A stretch of 45,060 nt of DNA from Prosthecobacter debontii (GTDB lineage Bacteria > Verrucomicrobiota > Verrucomicrobiia > Verrucomicrobiales > Verrucomicrobiaceae). The notes under the pieces were generated by a model. That model was not told the DNA's origin. It saw only the letters and a list, made by a program, of their open reading frames with translations, and made no database searches. How positions within the stretch are numbered: position 1 is the first letter of the stretch; each line of letters opens with the position of its first letter. Positions 25,996 to 33,716 of this stretch are shown in pieces. The position numbers were made by a program, and so were the translations under genes. Location of the stretch: assembly GCA_945860295.1 (NCBI GenBank), contig CAMAQH010000032.1, forward strand, positions 1-45,060. Reading direction: 5' to 3'.

Positions 25996-26630
25996 CTAAC
26001 ATGCCCCGAAAACACTTTCAGGCGACCTTCGCCTGCTCTGATCTGCGCGTTGTCTTCGCGGTTGTTGCTCTGCCGGGGTATTTCGGCAAAGCTGGCAACA
26101 ATCATCACGCCCTTCTTCACTAGGTCAGCCCATGTTCCTTTTGCAGGTGCGTGAGAAAGGTGTCGAACAAGCTCTCGAAGGTTTTCGTTTCGATGAGCAA
26201 TGCACAGAAGTCGCTAAAGGTCTGACCATCTGGCACAGCGTCCTTAGGATTGAGGCCAAGGAAGGCGCGAAAGCTATTGTGGTCGGTGATCTGAAAGCTC
26301 GTGGCTTCATCGGCCAAACCGTGGAAGCGTTGTAACACGAGCAGCTTGATTATGGGCTTGGGATGAAAGCGCCGCCCGCTAACAGCAGGGCCTTCGGGCT
26401 GACGGCAAAGCGCACTCATGATGAGCGGATCAAAGACCCCATTAAACGATCTTGCCAACTCCCATCAAAGGCGTCTCGAAGGCCGCTACATCAAGGTTTT
26501 GAACGAACTCAACGTAGAGTCTGGGGTTGCCAAAAGGCAATGAAACTTGCCAGCTTTTCTTTGCCCAAACTCTTCGCGCTACGCCACTATTTGAACAAGT
26601 AGAGCAAACATTTTGAGTTTCCGGGTGTGC
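25996..26630 (-). mobile_element. IS5-family transposase remnant, copy B
   Basis: From 26458 the minus strand encodes RSFNGVFDPLIMSALC, then PKPIIKLLVLQRFHGLADEA and QTFSDFCALLIETKTFESLF up to a TAG near 26120: the N-terminal IS5 transposase part. It then resumes as VMIVASFAEIPRQSNNREDN (family motif D-A-S-F-V-E-x-P-R-Q-R-N) before dissolving near 25996, so the catalytic core is lost. The right end, 26605-26630, resembles copy A's and abuts the stop codon of the DUF3494 gene. This copy is also dead. Confidence 0.75.
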
Positions 26631-26631
26631 C

Positions 26632-27561
26632 TCAAAGCAGGTGCGCTTTCGTGGCGAGGCGGCGTCTCTGAAGGTATAGCAGCGAAAGTCCACCCACGAG
26701 CAGCAGAACGCTGCTAGGCTCTGGCACGGTGGTAAGGTTGTTAATGGCGTTGGTGTCCAGTGTGACTGCTCCATTCACCGCATAAAGTCCGCCGTCGATC
26801 CTAGCCCCATGGCCCAAGGTGATGGATGTATAGGCGAGAATGTTACCGGCAAAGTCGGTGTCGGCGCCGAGAGTGGCGGAGGAACCTACCTGCCAGAAGA
26901 CATTGTCTGCCTGGGCACCGTTGATCAAATTCACCAAGCTGTTAGCACCGGTGCTGAGGGTGGTGCCAGCCTGAAAAAGCCAGACGGTATCTGCGTCCCC
27001 CTGGGCATCGAGCGTCAAGGTGCCGGAGAGCGCAAAGGAAGTGGGGTCGCGGTAAACGCCACCCGGAAGGGTGAGCCCGGCGAGGTCAAAAACAGCGCCG
27101 TAGATGTTCGTGGCGGAGCGCCCGACTGCGTCTGAGTAGGCGTTAATCAGGTCGTTCTTGGCGGCCTGGCTGACGAGCCCACCCCCGTAGTTGGTGCCGT
27201 TGAGATAGATACTGCTAGCGCCGGTGATGGTGGGGGTGGGAAAGCTGCCGATATCACCGGCAATCGTGGTGATTCCCGTGTTAGTGATTCCTGTTCCCGC
27301 TAGGATAGCGAAGGGAGCGGCGGACCCGAGATCCAGCGATACATTTGCCATCAGGCCAATGGGCAAAAGCATGAAGGCCAAGGCTAGGACGAGTCCGAAA
27401 GCCGGGCGTTTTTCACTGTGGATCGGGGTCGAGATGAGGTGTGGGCTTTCCATGAGGTGCACACACCATGGTGATGCGGATGCTTGAAAGGTGTTGGGTG
27501 ATGCATTGGTCGAGCCAATTATTTTTGAGAGGGAGTGATTAAAGGTATTCATTGGTTCCAT
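26632..27561 (-). CDS. DUF3494 (ice-binding-like) protein with PEP-CTERM sorting signal
   Basis: The protein of about 309 residues (start ambiguous: ATG 27561, or 27552) has a long N-terminal leader, then a hydrophobic signal segment (GLVLALAFMLLPIGLMA) at about residues 56-72. The DUF3494 beta-helix domain follows: SAAPFAILAGTGITNTGITT, IAGDIGSFPTPTITG, LTLPGGVYRDPTSFALSG, TLTLDAQGDADTVWLFQAGT and FWQVGSSATLGADTDFAGNI, through to GALDTNAINNL-like VTLDTNAINNL. The last 25 residues, VPEPSSVLLLVGGLSLLYLQ plus RRR, are a PEP-CTERM signal for exosortase processing. DUF3494 proteins bind ice or serve as adhesins. No exosortase is in the window. The stop codon abuts the end of IS5 copy B. The leader before the signal segment is oddly long and may reflect a wrong start. 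Confidence 0.85.
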   Translation of the reverse strand: MEPMNTFNHSLSKIIGSTNASPNTFQASASPWCVHLMESPHLISTPIHSEKRPAFGLVLALAFMLLPIGLMANVSLDLGSAAPFAILAGTGITNTGITTIAGDIGSFPTPTITGASSIYLNGTNYGGGLVSQAAKNDLINAYSDAVGRSATNIYGAVFDLAGLTLPGGVYRDPTSFALSGTLTLDAQGDADTVWLFQAGTTLSTGANSLVNLINGAQADNVFWQVGSSATLGADTDFAGNILAYTSITLGHGARIDGGLYAVNGAVTLDTNAINNLTTVPEPSSVLLLVGGLSLLYLQRRRLATKAHLL

Positions 27562-27588
27562 AATTAGCACATATAAGAAAAAAACCAA

Positions 27589-28259
27589 AAATATTATTTA
27601 ATATTATAATTAAGATAATTTGATTAGTTTTTTTAGATAATTGCGTGGGCTGCACAGAGCTTCATAAAAATCAACGAACTCTTCATGTGGGAGTTTTATC
27701 AAAAGTGCCCCTGCGTGAGCCGCTGGCAGGGCATGTATCACTGCGGTCGATGGCTCGAAGGTGGCCTTGCCGCGCAATCTGGTGCTAACAAAGGCTTTTG
27801 GTGGGATGGAGCAACACAGGGTGTGCTATCGACCCAAGGCGCGTATTTTAGAGTGCTGTGATGTGCTCAATGCAGTGAGATTGCAGGCGTTCAGCGCGCC
27901 CTACAAGAAGAGTGGGCATTCGCTGCTCAAATGCCGAGCAGCACTGGAAATCTCGAGCACAAAAACAGAGGAAAGTATCCGACAGGGCTTTCATGGCAAG
28001 GTGATGCCCCTGAGTCTGAGCGCTATCAACGATGAGCGCATTCGCACGCAGGGCCGCGCTTGGCGAACAAGTGCCGCTACGGAGCAAGACTGACTACCGA
28101 TTGCGTCGCAATGACTGCCTGCTTGAGGTTGAAAAGCGAGTCACAAACATTGTGCGGACAAAATCAGAAATCGTTCTTGCATTTCGGCTTCAAGTTTCTA
28201 ATCTCCGTCTGCTTGTGAAATTTTTCACAAGCACCTGAAAGGCCCTCTGCCGTCCTGCC
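27589..28259. other. Gene-poor gap before the respiratory island
   Basis: Bases 27562-27640 are strikingly AT-rich (around TTATCTAAAAAAACTAATC and TAATATTAAATAATATT on the minus strand) and probably hold the DUF3494 promoter. Bases 27640-28130 contain only short unrecognised frames on either strand (for example FMWEFYQKCPCVSRWQGMYH from about 27683), probably decayed coding sequence. 28142-28154 (CACAA-N3-TTGTG) and 28211-28232 are palindromes. No RNA gene is visible. Confidence 0.4.
28211..28232 (+). promoter_or_regulatory. CRP/FNR-type palindrome upstream of actE
   Basis: GCTTGTGAAA and TTTCACAAGC form perfect 10-base arms around TT, containing TGTGA-N6-TCACA (28214-28229), the textbook CRP-family half-site arrangement. 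It ends 27 bases before the actE ATG. That is close for an activator site unless the start of transcription is upstream and the site represses, or the message is short-leadered. As RNA it would fold into a 10-base-pair stem with only a two-base loop, so a DNA operator is more likely. Confidence 0.6.
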
Positions 28260-28928
28260 ATGTTGAAATACTTTTTTCTCAGTTACGTTTTCGTCGCCGC
28301 CATCGTGGTCGCGGCTTTCGGCACACGCGGTAGCAAGTCTGAGCTACCGCCGATCGAGATTTTCCCAGATATGGATCATCAAGCCAAGGTGAAGTATCAG
28401 GTAAAAAACGACTTTTTTGCGGATGGTTCTGGCGGGCGTAGGCCAGTCAACCATACGGTTCCCATTGGTTTTGAAATGCCAAGCAAACCTGCCTCTGCGC
28501 CTGACGCCAAGCCTCCGATGTTTGGCTTTTCGAACGGGCTCGATTACTATAACACGGGCAAGATTGGTGATTTCTACGGTGACGGCCTGCCTGCTCAGTT
28601 GGCTGCGGACAAAGCACTGCTCCAACGCGGTGAACGTCAGTACAATATTTACTGCTCGGTCTGCCATGCCGCCTCCGGTAACGGCAAAGGAATGACTTCC
28701 AAATATGGCATCCTGTCCGCTTTCAATTTCCATCAGGCGGGTTCCATGGATACGAAAAATCCAGGTGCCTACAGGGCTGACGGAGCCATTTTTGATGTCA
28801 TCACGCATGGCAAAGGCCTCATGGGTTCCTATGGCGGAAATCTCACTGTTCGTGACCGCTGGGCCATTGTGGCTTACATCCGCACCCTCCAAGTGGCGGT
28901 GAAAGAAGGCAACGTTTCCGTCCAGTAA
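28260..28928 (+). CDS. actE: Alternative complex III cytochrome c subunit ActE
   Basis: This 222-residue monoheme cytochrome c is anchored by an N-terminal helix (KYFFLSYVFVAAIVVAAFG). The heme site is CSVCH (132-136), with Met188 in KGLMGSYGG as the probable axial ligand; QRGERQYNIYCSVCHAASGN is the ActE signature. In alternative complex III it receives electrons from ActA/ActB and passes them on towards the oxidase. Here it is the first gene of the island, directly followed by actF 18 bases later. The actA, B, C and D genes that normally precede it are absent. Confidence 0.88.
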   Translation: MLKYFFLSYVFVAAIVVAAFGTRGSKSELPPIEIFPDMDHQAKVKYQVKNDFFADGSGGRRPVNHTVPIGFEMPSKPASAPDAKPPMFGFSNGLDYYNTGKIGDFYGDGLPAQLAADKALLQRGERQYNIYCSVCHAASGNGKGMTSKYGILSAFNFHQAGSMDTKNPGAYRADGAIFDVITHGKGLMGSYGGNLTVRDRWAIVAYIRTLQVAVKEGNVSVQ

Positions 28929-28946
28929 CACGCGCGCAATCCAGGC

Positions 28947-30248
28947 ATGAGTCACCACGTCACATTTAACGATCTACCTCAGGGCGGCGAGAAGTTTGAG
29001 CCAGCCAAAGGAGCTAAGCTTATCAACGCACTTGGCGGCCTAGGGGCGCTCGGCCTTGTAAGTTCCCTTTTCCTCTTCTACAAAGATCTTGACAGCTTTG
29101 CCTATTCTTGGCTGTTCGCTTTCTTCGTCTGCTTCACTCTAGTTTGTGGGGGCTGTTTTTGGATTCTTTTGCACAACGCCTCCAACTCAGGTTGGGGCGT
29201 AGCTTTGCGCCGCTTGTGGGAGCAGTTGGCAAACATGGCCCTGCCTCTCGCGATCCTCGGTCTGCCACTTTTGTTTCCTGCCGTGCAGAAGCCTCTCTAT
29301 GAATGGATGGGCCACCACCGTGAGGCCGCACAGCATGTCGGTGAGCACGCGCCTACTTTGAAGGAGGCGCTGCACCACGCCGCAGAGACTAATCCTCACC
29401 TGCACATCCTTGTCGCTAAATATGGTTACCTGAACATCAGCGCCTGGACATTCCGCTTCTTCTTTTACTTCTTTGTTCTCTGGCACATCGCACGCACACT
29501 GCGCGCCAAGTCGGTGGCTCAGGATCAAGATGGCGATATCAAGCATACCATCAAAGCTCGTGCTTTCTGCTGCCGCTGGCTGCTCTTCTATGCTCTCACC
29601 ATTACCTTCGCGGCAGTGGATTGGCTTATGACCTTGGATTATTCCTGGTTCTCTACCATGTGGGGTGTGTACATCTTTGCAGGCTGCGCTTGGTCTTCAA
29701 TGGCGCTAACGATTCTTCTCGTTACTTGGCTGCGCGGCCTTGGCTATCTTCAAAAAGTGGTCACTGAAGAACATTACCATTTAATGGGTAAGCTGCTCTT
29801 GGCCTTCACCATCTTCTGGGCTTACATCGCCTTCAGTCAGTATTTCCTGATCTGGTATGCCAACATCACCGAGGAGACCCGTTTCTACCTGACTCGCAAC
29901 ACGGGTGGATGGCAGATGGTGTCGATCTTCATGGTCGTGGGTCACTTCATCGGCCCCTTCGTTCTGCTGCTATCCCAGCCTCGCAAAAAGAAACCTGCGG
30001 TCATCAGCGCCGTCTGTTTGTGGATTCTATTCATGCACATTGTGGACATTTATTGGAACATCATCCCAGAGCGTGGCCCGTCCCTCGGTATCGGTGTCGT
30101 GGTTCCTGGTGCATGGGTAGGCGATGTCGTCGCTCTATGTGCTTTTGTCGGAATCCTAGGCTTCCTTTTCCTTCGCAGCCTCGCCCGCTACAGCCTCTAT
30201 CCCTGCCGCGACCCTCGCCTACTTGAATCCGCAAACGTCGTCAACTGA
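28947..30248 (+). CDS. actF: Alternative complex III membrane subunit ActF
   Basis: This 433-residue NrfD-like polytopic protein has about ten membrane segments (GGLGALGLVSSLFLFYKDL, LFAFFVCFTLVCGGCFWIL, GVYIFAGCAWSSMALTILLV and more). YNIHLLG-type and WYANITEETRFYLTRNTGGW, then HFIGPFVLLLSQPRKK are family markers of ActF. ActF and ActC bind quinol and, in the solved structures, form proton paths. A His/Glu-rich loop at residues 113-151 (HHREAAQHVGEHAP) is notable. It overlaps nothing; a small gene starts 7 bases later. Without ActC/ActB in the cluster, it must pair with proteins encoded elsewhere. Confidence 0.88.
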   Translation: MSHHVTFNDLPQGGEKFEPAKGAKLINALGGLGALGLVSSLFLFYKDLDSFAYSWLFAFFVCFTLVCGGCFWILLHNASNSGWGVALRRLWEQLANMALPLAILGLPLLFPAVQKPLYEWMGHHREAAQHVGEHAPTLKEALHHAAETNPHLHILVAKYGYLNISAWTFRFFFYFFVLWHIARTLRAKSVAQDQDGDIKHTIKARAFCCRWLLFYALTITFAAVDWLMTLDYSWFSTMWGVYIFAGCAWSSMALTILLVTWLRGLGYLQKVVTEEHYHLMGKLLLAFTIFWAYIAFSQYFLIWYANITEETRFYLTRNTGGWQMVSIFMVVGHFIGPFVLLLSQPRKKKPAVISAVCLWILFMHIVDIYWNIIPERGPSLGIGVVVPGAWVGDVVALCAFVGILGFLFLRSLARYSLYPCRDPRLLESANVVN

Positions 30249-30255
30249 TCTGCCC

Positions 30256-30645
30256 ATGTACTTTCCCGCGAAAACCTCCAAATCCGGCGCCACTTTTTTG
30301 TGGGTGCTTGGGGCCTTTGCCAGCTTCGCCGTGCTCTTTCTGGTTATCCAGACGCTGGCTGCTAAGAAGGTTGAAATCGACCCGCGTGCTCCTAAACGTC
30401 TGGCGAACACCGCAGAAATTGCCAAAGCTCAGACCGATCTGATCGCCAAAATGGGACTAAACGACGCTGCCAAAAAGGACGCCATTTACACCAAGGCGCT
30501 AGAAGTGCTTCAGTCCCGCAAGCCCGCTGTCAGTTCGCAGGTAGTGCCAGGTTCACCCACACAACTCAAACAGGCCGCTGCCGCCGCTCCGACCCCAGCG
30601 CCAGCCGCGACTCCTGCGGCCCCAGCAGTCCCGGCAACCAAGTAA
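30256..30645 (+). CDS. Small single-helix membrane protein of the act-cox cluster
   Basis: This 129-residue protein has one membrane segment near the N terminus (FLWVLGAFASFAVLFLVIQ, residues 14-32), a charged helix with AEIAKAQTDLIAKMGLNDAA, and an Ala/Pro-rich tail (AAAAAPTPAPAATPAAPA). I know no named family. I chose ATG 30256; an earlier start at 30223 lies inside actF. Its place between actF and the CcoN-like gene suggests a linker or assembly subunit between alternative complex III and the oxidase-like proteins; this is inference. Confidence 0.7.
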   Translation: MYFPAKTSKSGATFLWVLGAFASFAVLFLVIQTLAAKKVEIDPRAPKRLANTAEIAKAQTDLIAKMGLNDAAKKDAIYTKALEVLQSRKPAVSSQVVPGSPTQLKQAAAAAPTPAPAATPAAPAVPATK

Positions 30646-30663
30646 CGGACGATTCTTTCCCCG

Positions 30664-32151
30664 ATGCAGACGACTCACTCATCCGCAGACACGGACCTTC
30701 ATACTGACAACCTTCGCCGCGCGGCGATCGACAAGTCAGTCAAGGGGCCTGTGCTGTTCCTCTTCCTCAACGGTGCCTTCTGGCTCATGGCCTCCACCAT
30801 TCTCGGTGTGCTCGCAGCCTTGAAGCTCTTTGCTCCTTCCTTCCTCGGAGATTGCCCGATCCTCCAATACGGTCGCCTGCAACCCACTCACATCAATGCG
30901 TTGGTCTATGGTTGGGGCATTCAAGCAGGTCTGGGCGTGATGCTCTGGATCATGGCTCGTCGTTCTGGTCAGGAATTAAAGAATGGCAAAAGCCTCCTTT
31001 ATGTCGCAGGACTGTTCTGGAACATCGCCGTGACTCTGGGTCTGCTCAGCATTCTGTTCGGTGGCAATACCTCCATGGAGTGGCTGGAAATGCCGAAGTG
31101 GATCTGGCCGATCATGCTGGTAGCCTTCCTTTGCTTCGCTTGGCCAATGGCCACCATGTTTGGTCGCGCGTTCCGTCCTGAAGGATTCATGATCAGCACT
31201 TGGTATATCCTAGGGGCGTGTTTCTGGTTCCCGTGGATTTTTGTTACAGCCAACGTCGCGCTCCATTGCCTGCCTGCCCTTGGCGCCCTTGGCGCTGGTA
31301 TTAATGCTTGGTACGTTCATTCGGTCATTCTGCTTTTCTTCACTCCAGTCGCTATCGGCTCGGCTTACTATTTCATTCCGAAAGTCACCGGGCAGCCTAT
31401 TGCTAGTTCCCAGCTTGCTCAGCTTGGGTTTTGGTCGCTTGCCAGCCTGTCTGGCTGGACCGGAATGCAACATTTTATGGGTGGACCGCTTCCTGCATGG
31501 ATGCCTGCTGTTGGTGCACTCACAGGTGTCTTGCTCCTTGTTCCCGTTGGTGTTGTCGGCTTGAATCATCATCTGACTACTTTGGGCAAACATGATTTGG
31601 TAGCGACTAGCCCGACGCTCCGTTTCACCTTCCTAGGCGCGCTTTTTTATCCAGTATCAGGCATCATGCTAGCGCTTATGTCAGCTTTCTCTACCGGAGC
31701 CACATTGCAGTTCACCAATGCTTGGTATGGTTTCCAAATCGTCGCCGTGTATGGCTTTTTCAGCATGTGTGTCTTTGGAGCTATCTATTATATCGTCCCA
31801 CGTCTCACGGGCTGCGAATGGCTCTCGGTGCGCCTCATCCGCAATCACTTCTGGTTCTCCACCTATGGCATCGCCGTGGTGGTCGTGACCAGCCTTGTGG
31901 CCGGTGTCCAGCAGGGTGGTGATCTCAATCATCCTGAAATGTGGGACCAAGACTTCATGCAACTCGTCCTGAATACACGCCCCTACATCGTCGCTCGCGC
32001 CATTGCTTGGGCGATGATCACTTGGTCGAATGTTTGGTTCTTGATTCATCTCATCCTCATGGTGGCAGGTCTTGGCCGCCGCAGTTCAGCCCCGACACTT
32101 TTGCATCACGATCATGAAGACGCAGCCCATCCGCACGGAGCACACGCATGA
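30664..32151 (+). CDS. CcoN-like (cbb3 oxidase subunit I) homologue lacking catalytic ligands
   Basis: This 495-residue, 12-helix protein aligns along its length with CcoN: RLQPTHINALVYGWG (His76, low-spin heme ligand), NAWYVHSVILLFF (His219, first CuB ligand position) and AYYFIPK. But the CuB His-His pair is Gln269-His270 in GWTGMQHFMGG, the usual active-site Tyr position before it is not Tyr, and the helix-10 H-x-H (heme b3 and second heme b ligands) reads Phe357-Gln-Ile359 in TNAWYGFQIVAVYG. So it cannot form a normal heme b3-CuB centre. FNP-like IVPRLTG and NHFWFSTYG at the end still match CcoN. The C terminus is His-rich (HHDHEDAAHPHGAHA). It overlaps the next gene by ATGAG. Probably a structural or electron-transfer paralogue, not an oxidase. 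Confidence 0.8.
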   Translation: MQTTHSSADTDLHTDNLRRAAIDKSVKGPVLFLFLNGAFWLMASTILGVLAALKLFAPSFLGDCPILQYGRLQPTHINALVYGWGIQAGLGVMLWIMARRSGQELKNGKSLLYVAGLFWNIAVTLGLLSILFGGNTSMEWLEMPKWIWPIMLVAFLCFAWPMATMFGRAFRPEGFMISTWYILGACFWFPWIFVTANVALHCLPALGALGAGINAWYVHSVILLFFTPVAIGSAYYFIPKVTGQPIASSQLAQLGFWSLASLSGWTGMQHFMGGPLPAWMPAVGALTGVLLLVPVGVVGLNHHLTTLGKHDLVATSPTLRFTFLGALFYPVSGIMLALMSAFSTGATLQFTNAWYGFQIVAVYGFFSMCVFGAIYYIVPRLTGCEWLSVRLIRNHFWFSTYGIAVVVVTSLVAGVQQGGDLNHPEMWDQDFMQLVLNTRPYIVARAIAWAMITWSNVWFLIHLILMVAGLGRRSSAPTLLHHDHEDAAHPHGAHA

Positions 32152-32828
32152 GTAACTTTCGCACGTTCATTCTTACCCTCATCGCTAGCTTCGGTCTGCC
32201 GTGGCTCTGCTTGATTATCATTCCAGCCATCAAATACCAGGCGCTCACACCTGTGGCGTATGACAAAGACAAAGACGGTCTCGATGGCTACTACCCACCT
32301 GCACCGATCAATCGTCAGGGACAAATCATCTATGCCCGTGAAGGCTGTGTGCAGTGTCACACGCAGATGATCCGCCCACCACAGCTCGCGCTGGATGGCT
32401 GGCGTAAAGGCTGGGGACAAGATCAAGAAGCGCGCCCCGCCGCACCGACTCGCTCCAACACATTACTGGATTATTTGAGCGAACCCTACGCCTTCCTAGG
32501 CGTGCAACGCATCGGCCCTGACCTTACCAACTATGGCTGGCGTGCTCCATCGCGTGGTGCTCTTCACCTTATACTCTACGCGCCGCGCTCGATCCATGAT
32601 TGGTCCACGATGCCTGCTTTCAAGTCCCTCTATATTGAGCGTAAAGCCCAAGGTCCAGTGGCTGAAGAAGCTCTCAAACTCACGGGCAAGTCTGCTCCGA
32701 AGGCTGGCTATGAAGTCGTGCCGACCGCCGAGGCTGAAGCCCTTGTCGATTACCTTCTCTCACTCAAGAAAGATTACCCAATCCCTGGAGCTACTGCCGC
32801 AGTCGCTGCAACTCCCGCCAAGAAGTAA
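32148..32828 (+). CDS. CcoO-like membrane-anchored cytochrome c
   Basis: This 226-residue protein has an N-terminal helix (FILTLIASFGLPWLCLIII) and a CcoO-type cytochrome domain: YAREGCVQCHTQMIRPP (heme Cys67, Cys70, His71), QRIGPDLTNYGWR and TMPAFKSLY (axial Met155). In cbb3 oxidases CcoO passes electrons into CcoN. Here its CcoN partner lacks the catalytic ligands, so the pair may only relay electrons. The ATG overlaps the CcoN-like stop, supporting a fixed 1:1 partnership. The tail ends in ATAAVAATPAKK, one of the Ala/Pro tails shared by this cluster. Confidence 0.85.
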   Translation: MSNFRTFILTLIASFGLPWLCLIIIPAIKYQALTPVAYDKDKDGLDGYYPPAPINRQGQIIYAREGCVQCHTQMIRPPQLALDGWRKGWGQDQEARPAAPTRSNTLLDYLSEPYAFLGVQRIGPDLTNYGWRAPSRGALHLILYAPRSIHDWSTMPAFKSLYIERKAQGPVAEEALKLTGKSAPKAGYEVVPTAEAEALVDYLLSLKKDYPIPGATAAVAATPAKK

Positions 32829-32840
32829 CGCCCAAGATTC

Positions 32841-33575
32841 ATGAGCGCACCCTCGAACAGTTTTCAGCCTGATAGCACCGACCTAGATCGTCTCCACTCC
32901 GCCGTGAAGCGTGAGAAAGAAGATCTTCAAACAGGGCGCGAGCCAGCCCCAGTGCTGGCCATGTTCCTCGCCATGATTGTTGCCGTCATTGCTGGAGGTC
33001 AGCTCGGCACGATGACAGGTGGCTACTCTTTCGGCACCAGCAATCCTTTCGGTTTTGTCGCAGGTCAAGACCCACGCCCAGGTGGTGGTGATGATGTCGT
33101 AGCCATGGACCCCTTCCAGAGCGCGATGAAAAAAGGTGCTAATAGTTATGCCGTCTGTGGTGGTTGCCATCAGGGCACTGGCAATGGCATCCCCGGACAG
33201 TTTCCGCCTCTGGCTGGTTCTGAATGGGTTACCGGTGGCACTGAGCGCTTGGTGCGCGTCCTACAGCATGGCCTCATCGGAGCCATTACCGTCAAAGGTC
33301 AGGGCTACAACATTCCCGGCGGTATGCAGCCCTTCGGTGCCGCGATGTCTGCGGGCGATCTCGCCAATGTGCTGACTTATATTCGTAATAGTTGGGGCAA
33401 CGAAGCCCCGATGATCACCAAAGAGATGGTCGAAAAAGTCCGTTCGACTGAAAAGCGCACAGCCCAATGGACCATGCCTGACCTTGAGCAGTACGCGAAA
33501 GCCAATGTTCCAGGCGACATACCTGCCGGTCCTGGCGCTACGGCTTCTGCAGCTGCGACGCCCGCCGCCAAGTGA
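32841..33575 (+). CDS. Membrane-anchored monoheme cytochrome c
   Basis: This 244-residue protein has a charged N terminus (SFQPDSTDLDRLHSAVKREK), one helix (VLAMFLAMIVAVIAGGQLG, about 38-56) and a class-I cytochrome domain with CGGCH (106-110), then PPLAGSEWV and GGMQPFG, whose Met is the likely axial ligand. ALANVLTYIRNSWGN-like LANVLTYIRNSWGN is typical of CcoP-type or caa3-associated cytochromes. It ends with an Ala/Pro tail (GATASAAATPAAK). It is probably the electron donor to CuA of CoxB. Intergenic DNA of 141 bases before coxA may hold an internal promoter. Confidence 0.85.
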   Translation: MSAPSNSFQPDSTDLDRLHSAVKREKEDLQTGREPAPVLAMFLAMIVAVIAGGQLGTMTGGYSFGTSNPFGFVAGQDPRPGGGDDVVAMDPFQSAMKKGANSYAVCGGCHQGTGNGIPGQFPPLAGSEWVTGGTERLVRVLQHGLIGAITVKGQGYNIPGGMQPFGAAMSAGDLANVLTYIRNSWGNEAPMITKEMVEKVRSTEKRTAQWTMPDLEQYAKANVPGDIPAGPGATASAAATPAAK

Positions 33576-33716
33576 TTTGAAAAGACCCTCATGCGAGTGA
33601 CGCAAATCTTTCCAAGCAACCTCGCTAATTCTTTCGATTCCTAGTTTCCCTGCAACTTCGACAAAGCGTTTATTTATCGCTTCACTTCCGATTCTTCACT
33701 TCAAACACTTCTCTAC

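Noticed and set aside
27761..28093. 110-residue plus-strand open frame before actE
   Set aside because: No recognisable motif, no leader, and both strands are open in places; not supported as a gene.
28211..28232. Reading the palindrome as a transcription terminator
   Set aside because: The loop would be only two bases and no T-run follows; the TGTGA-N6-TCACA layout fits a DNA operator better.
28344..28958. 204-residue minus-strand open frame
   Set aside because: Opposite actE, which carries the heme motif; no independent motif.
30664..32151. Annotating the CcoN-like protein as a working cbb3 oxidase subunit
   Set aside because: Its helix-10 His residues and one CuB His are absent, and no CcoP or CcoQ gene is nearby.
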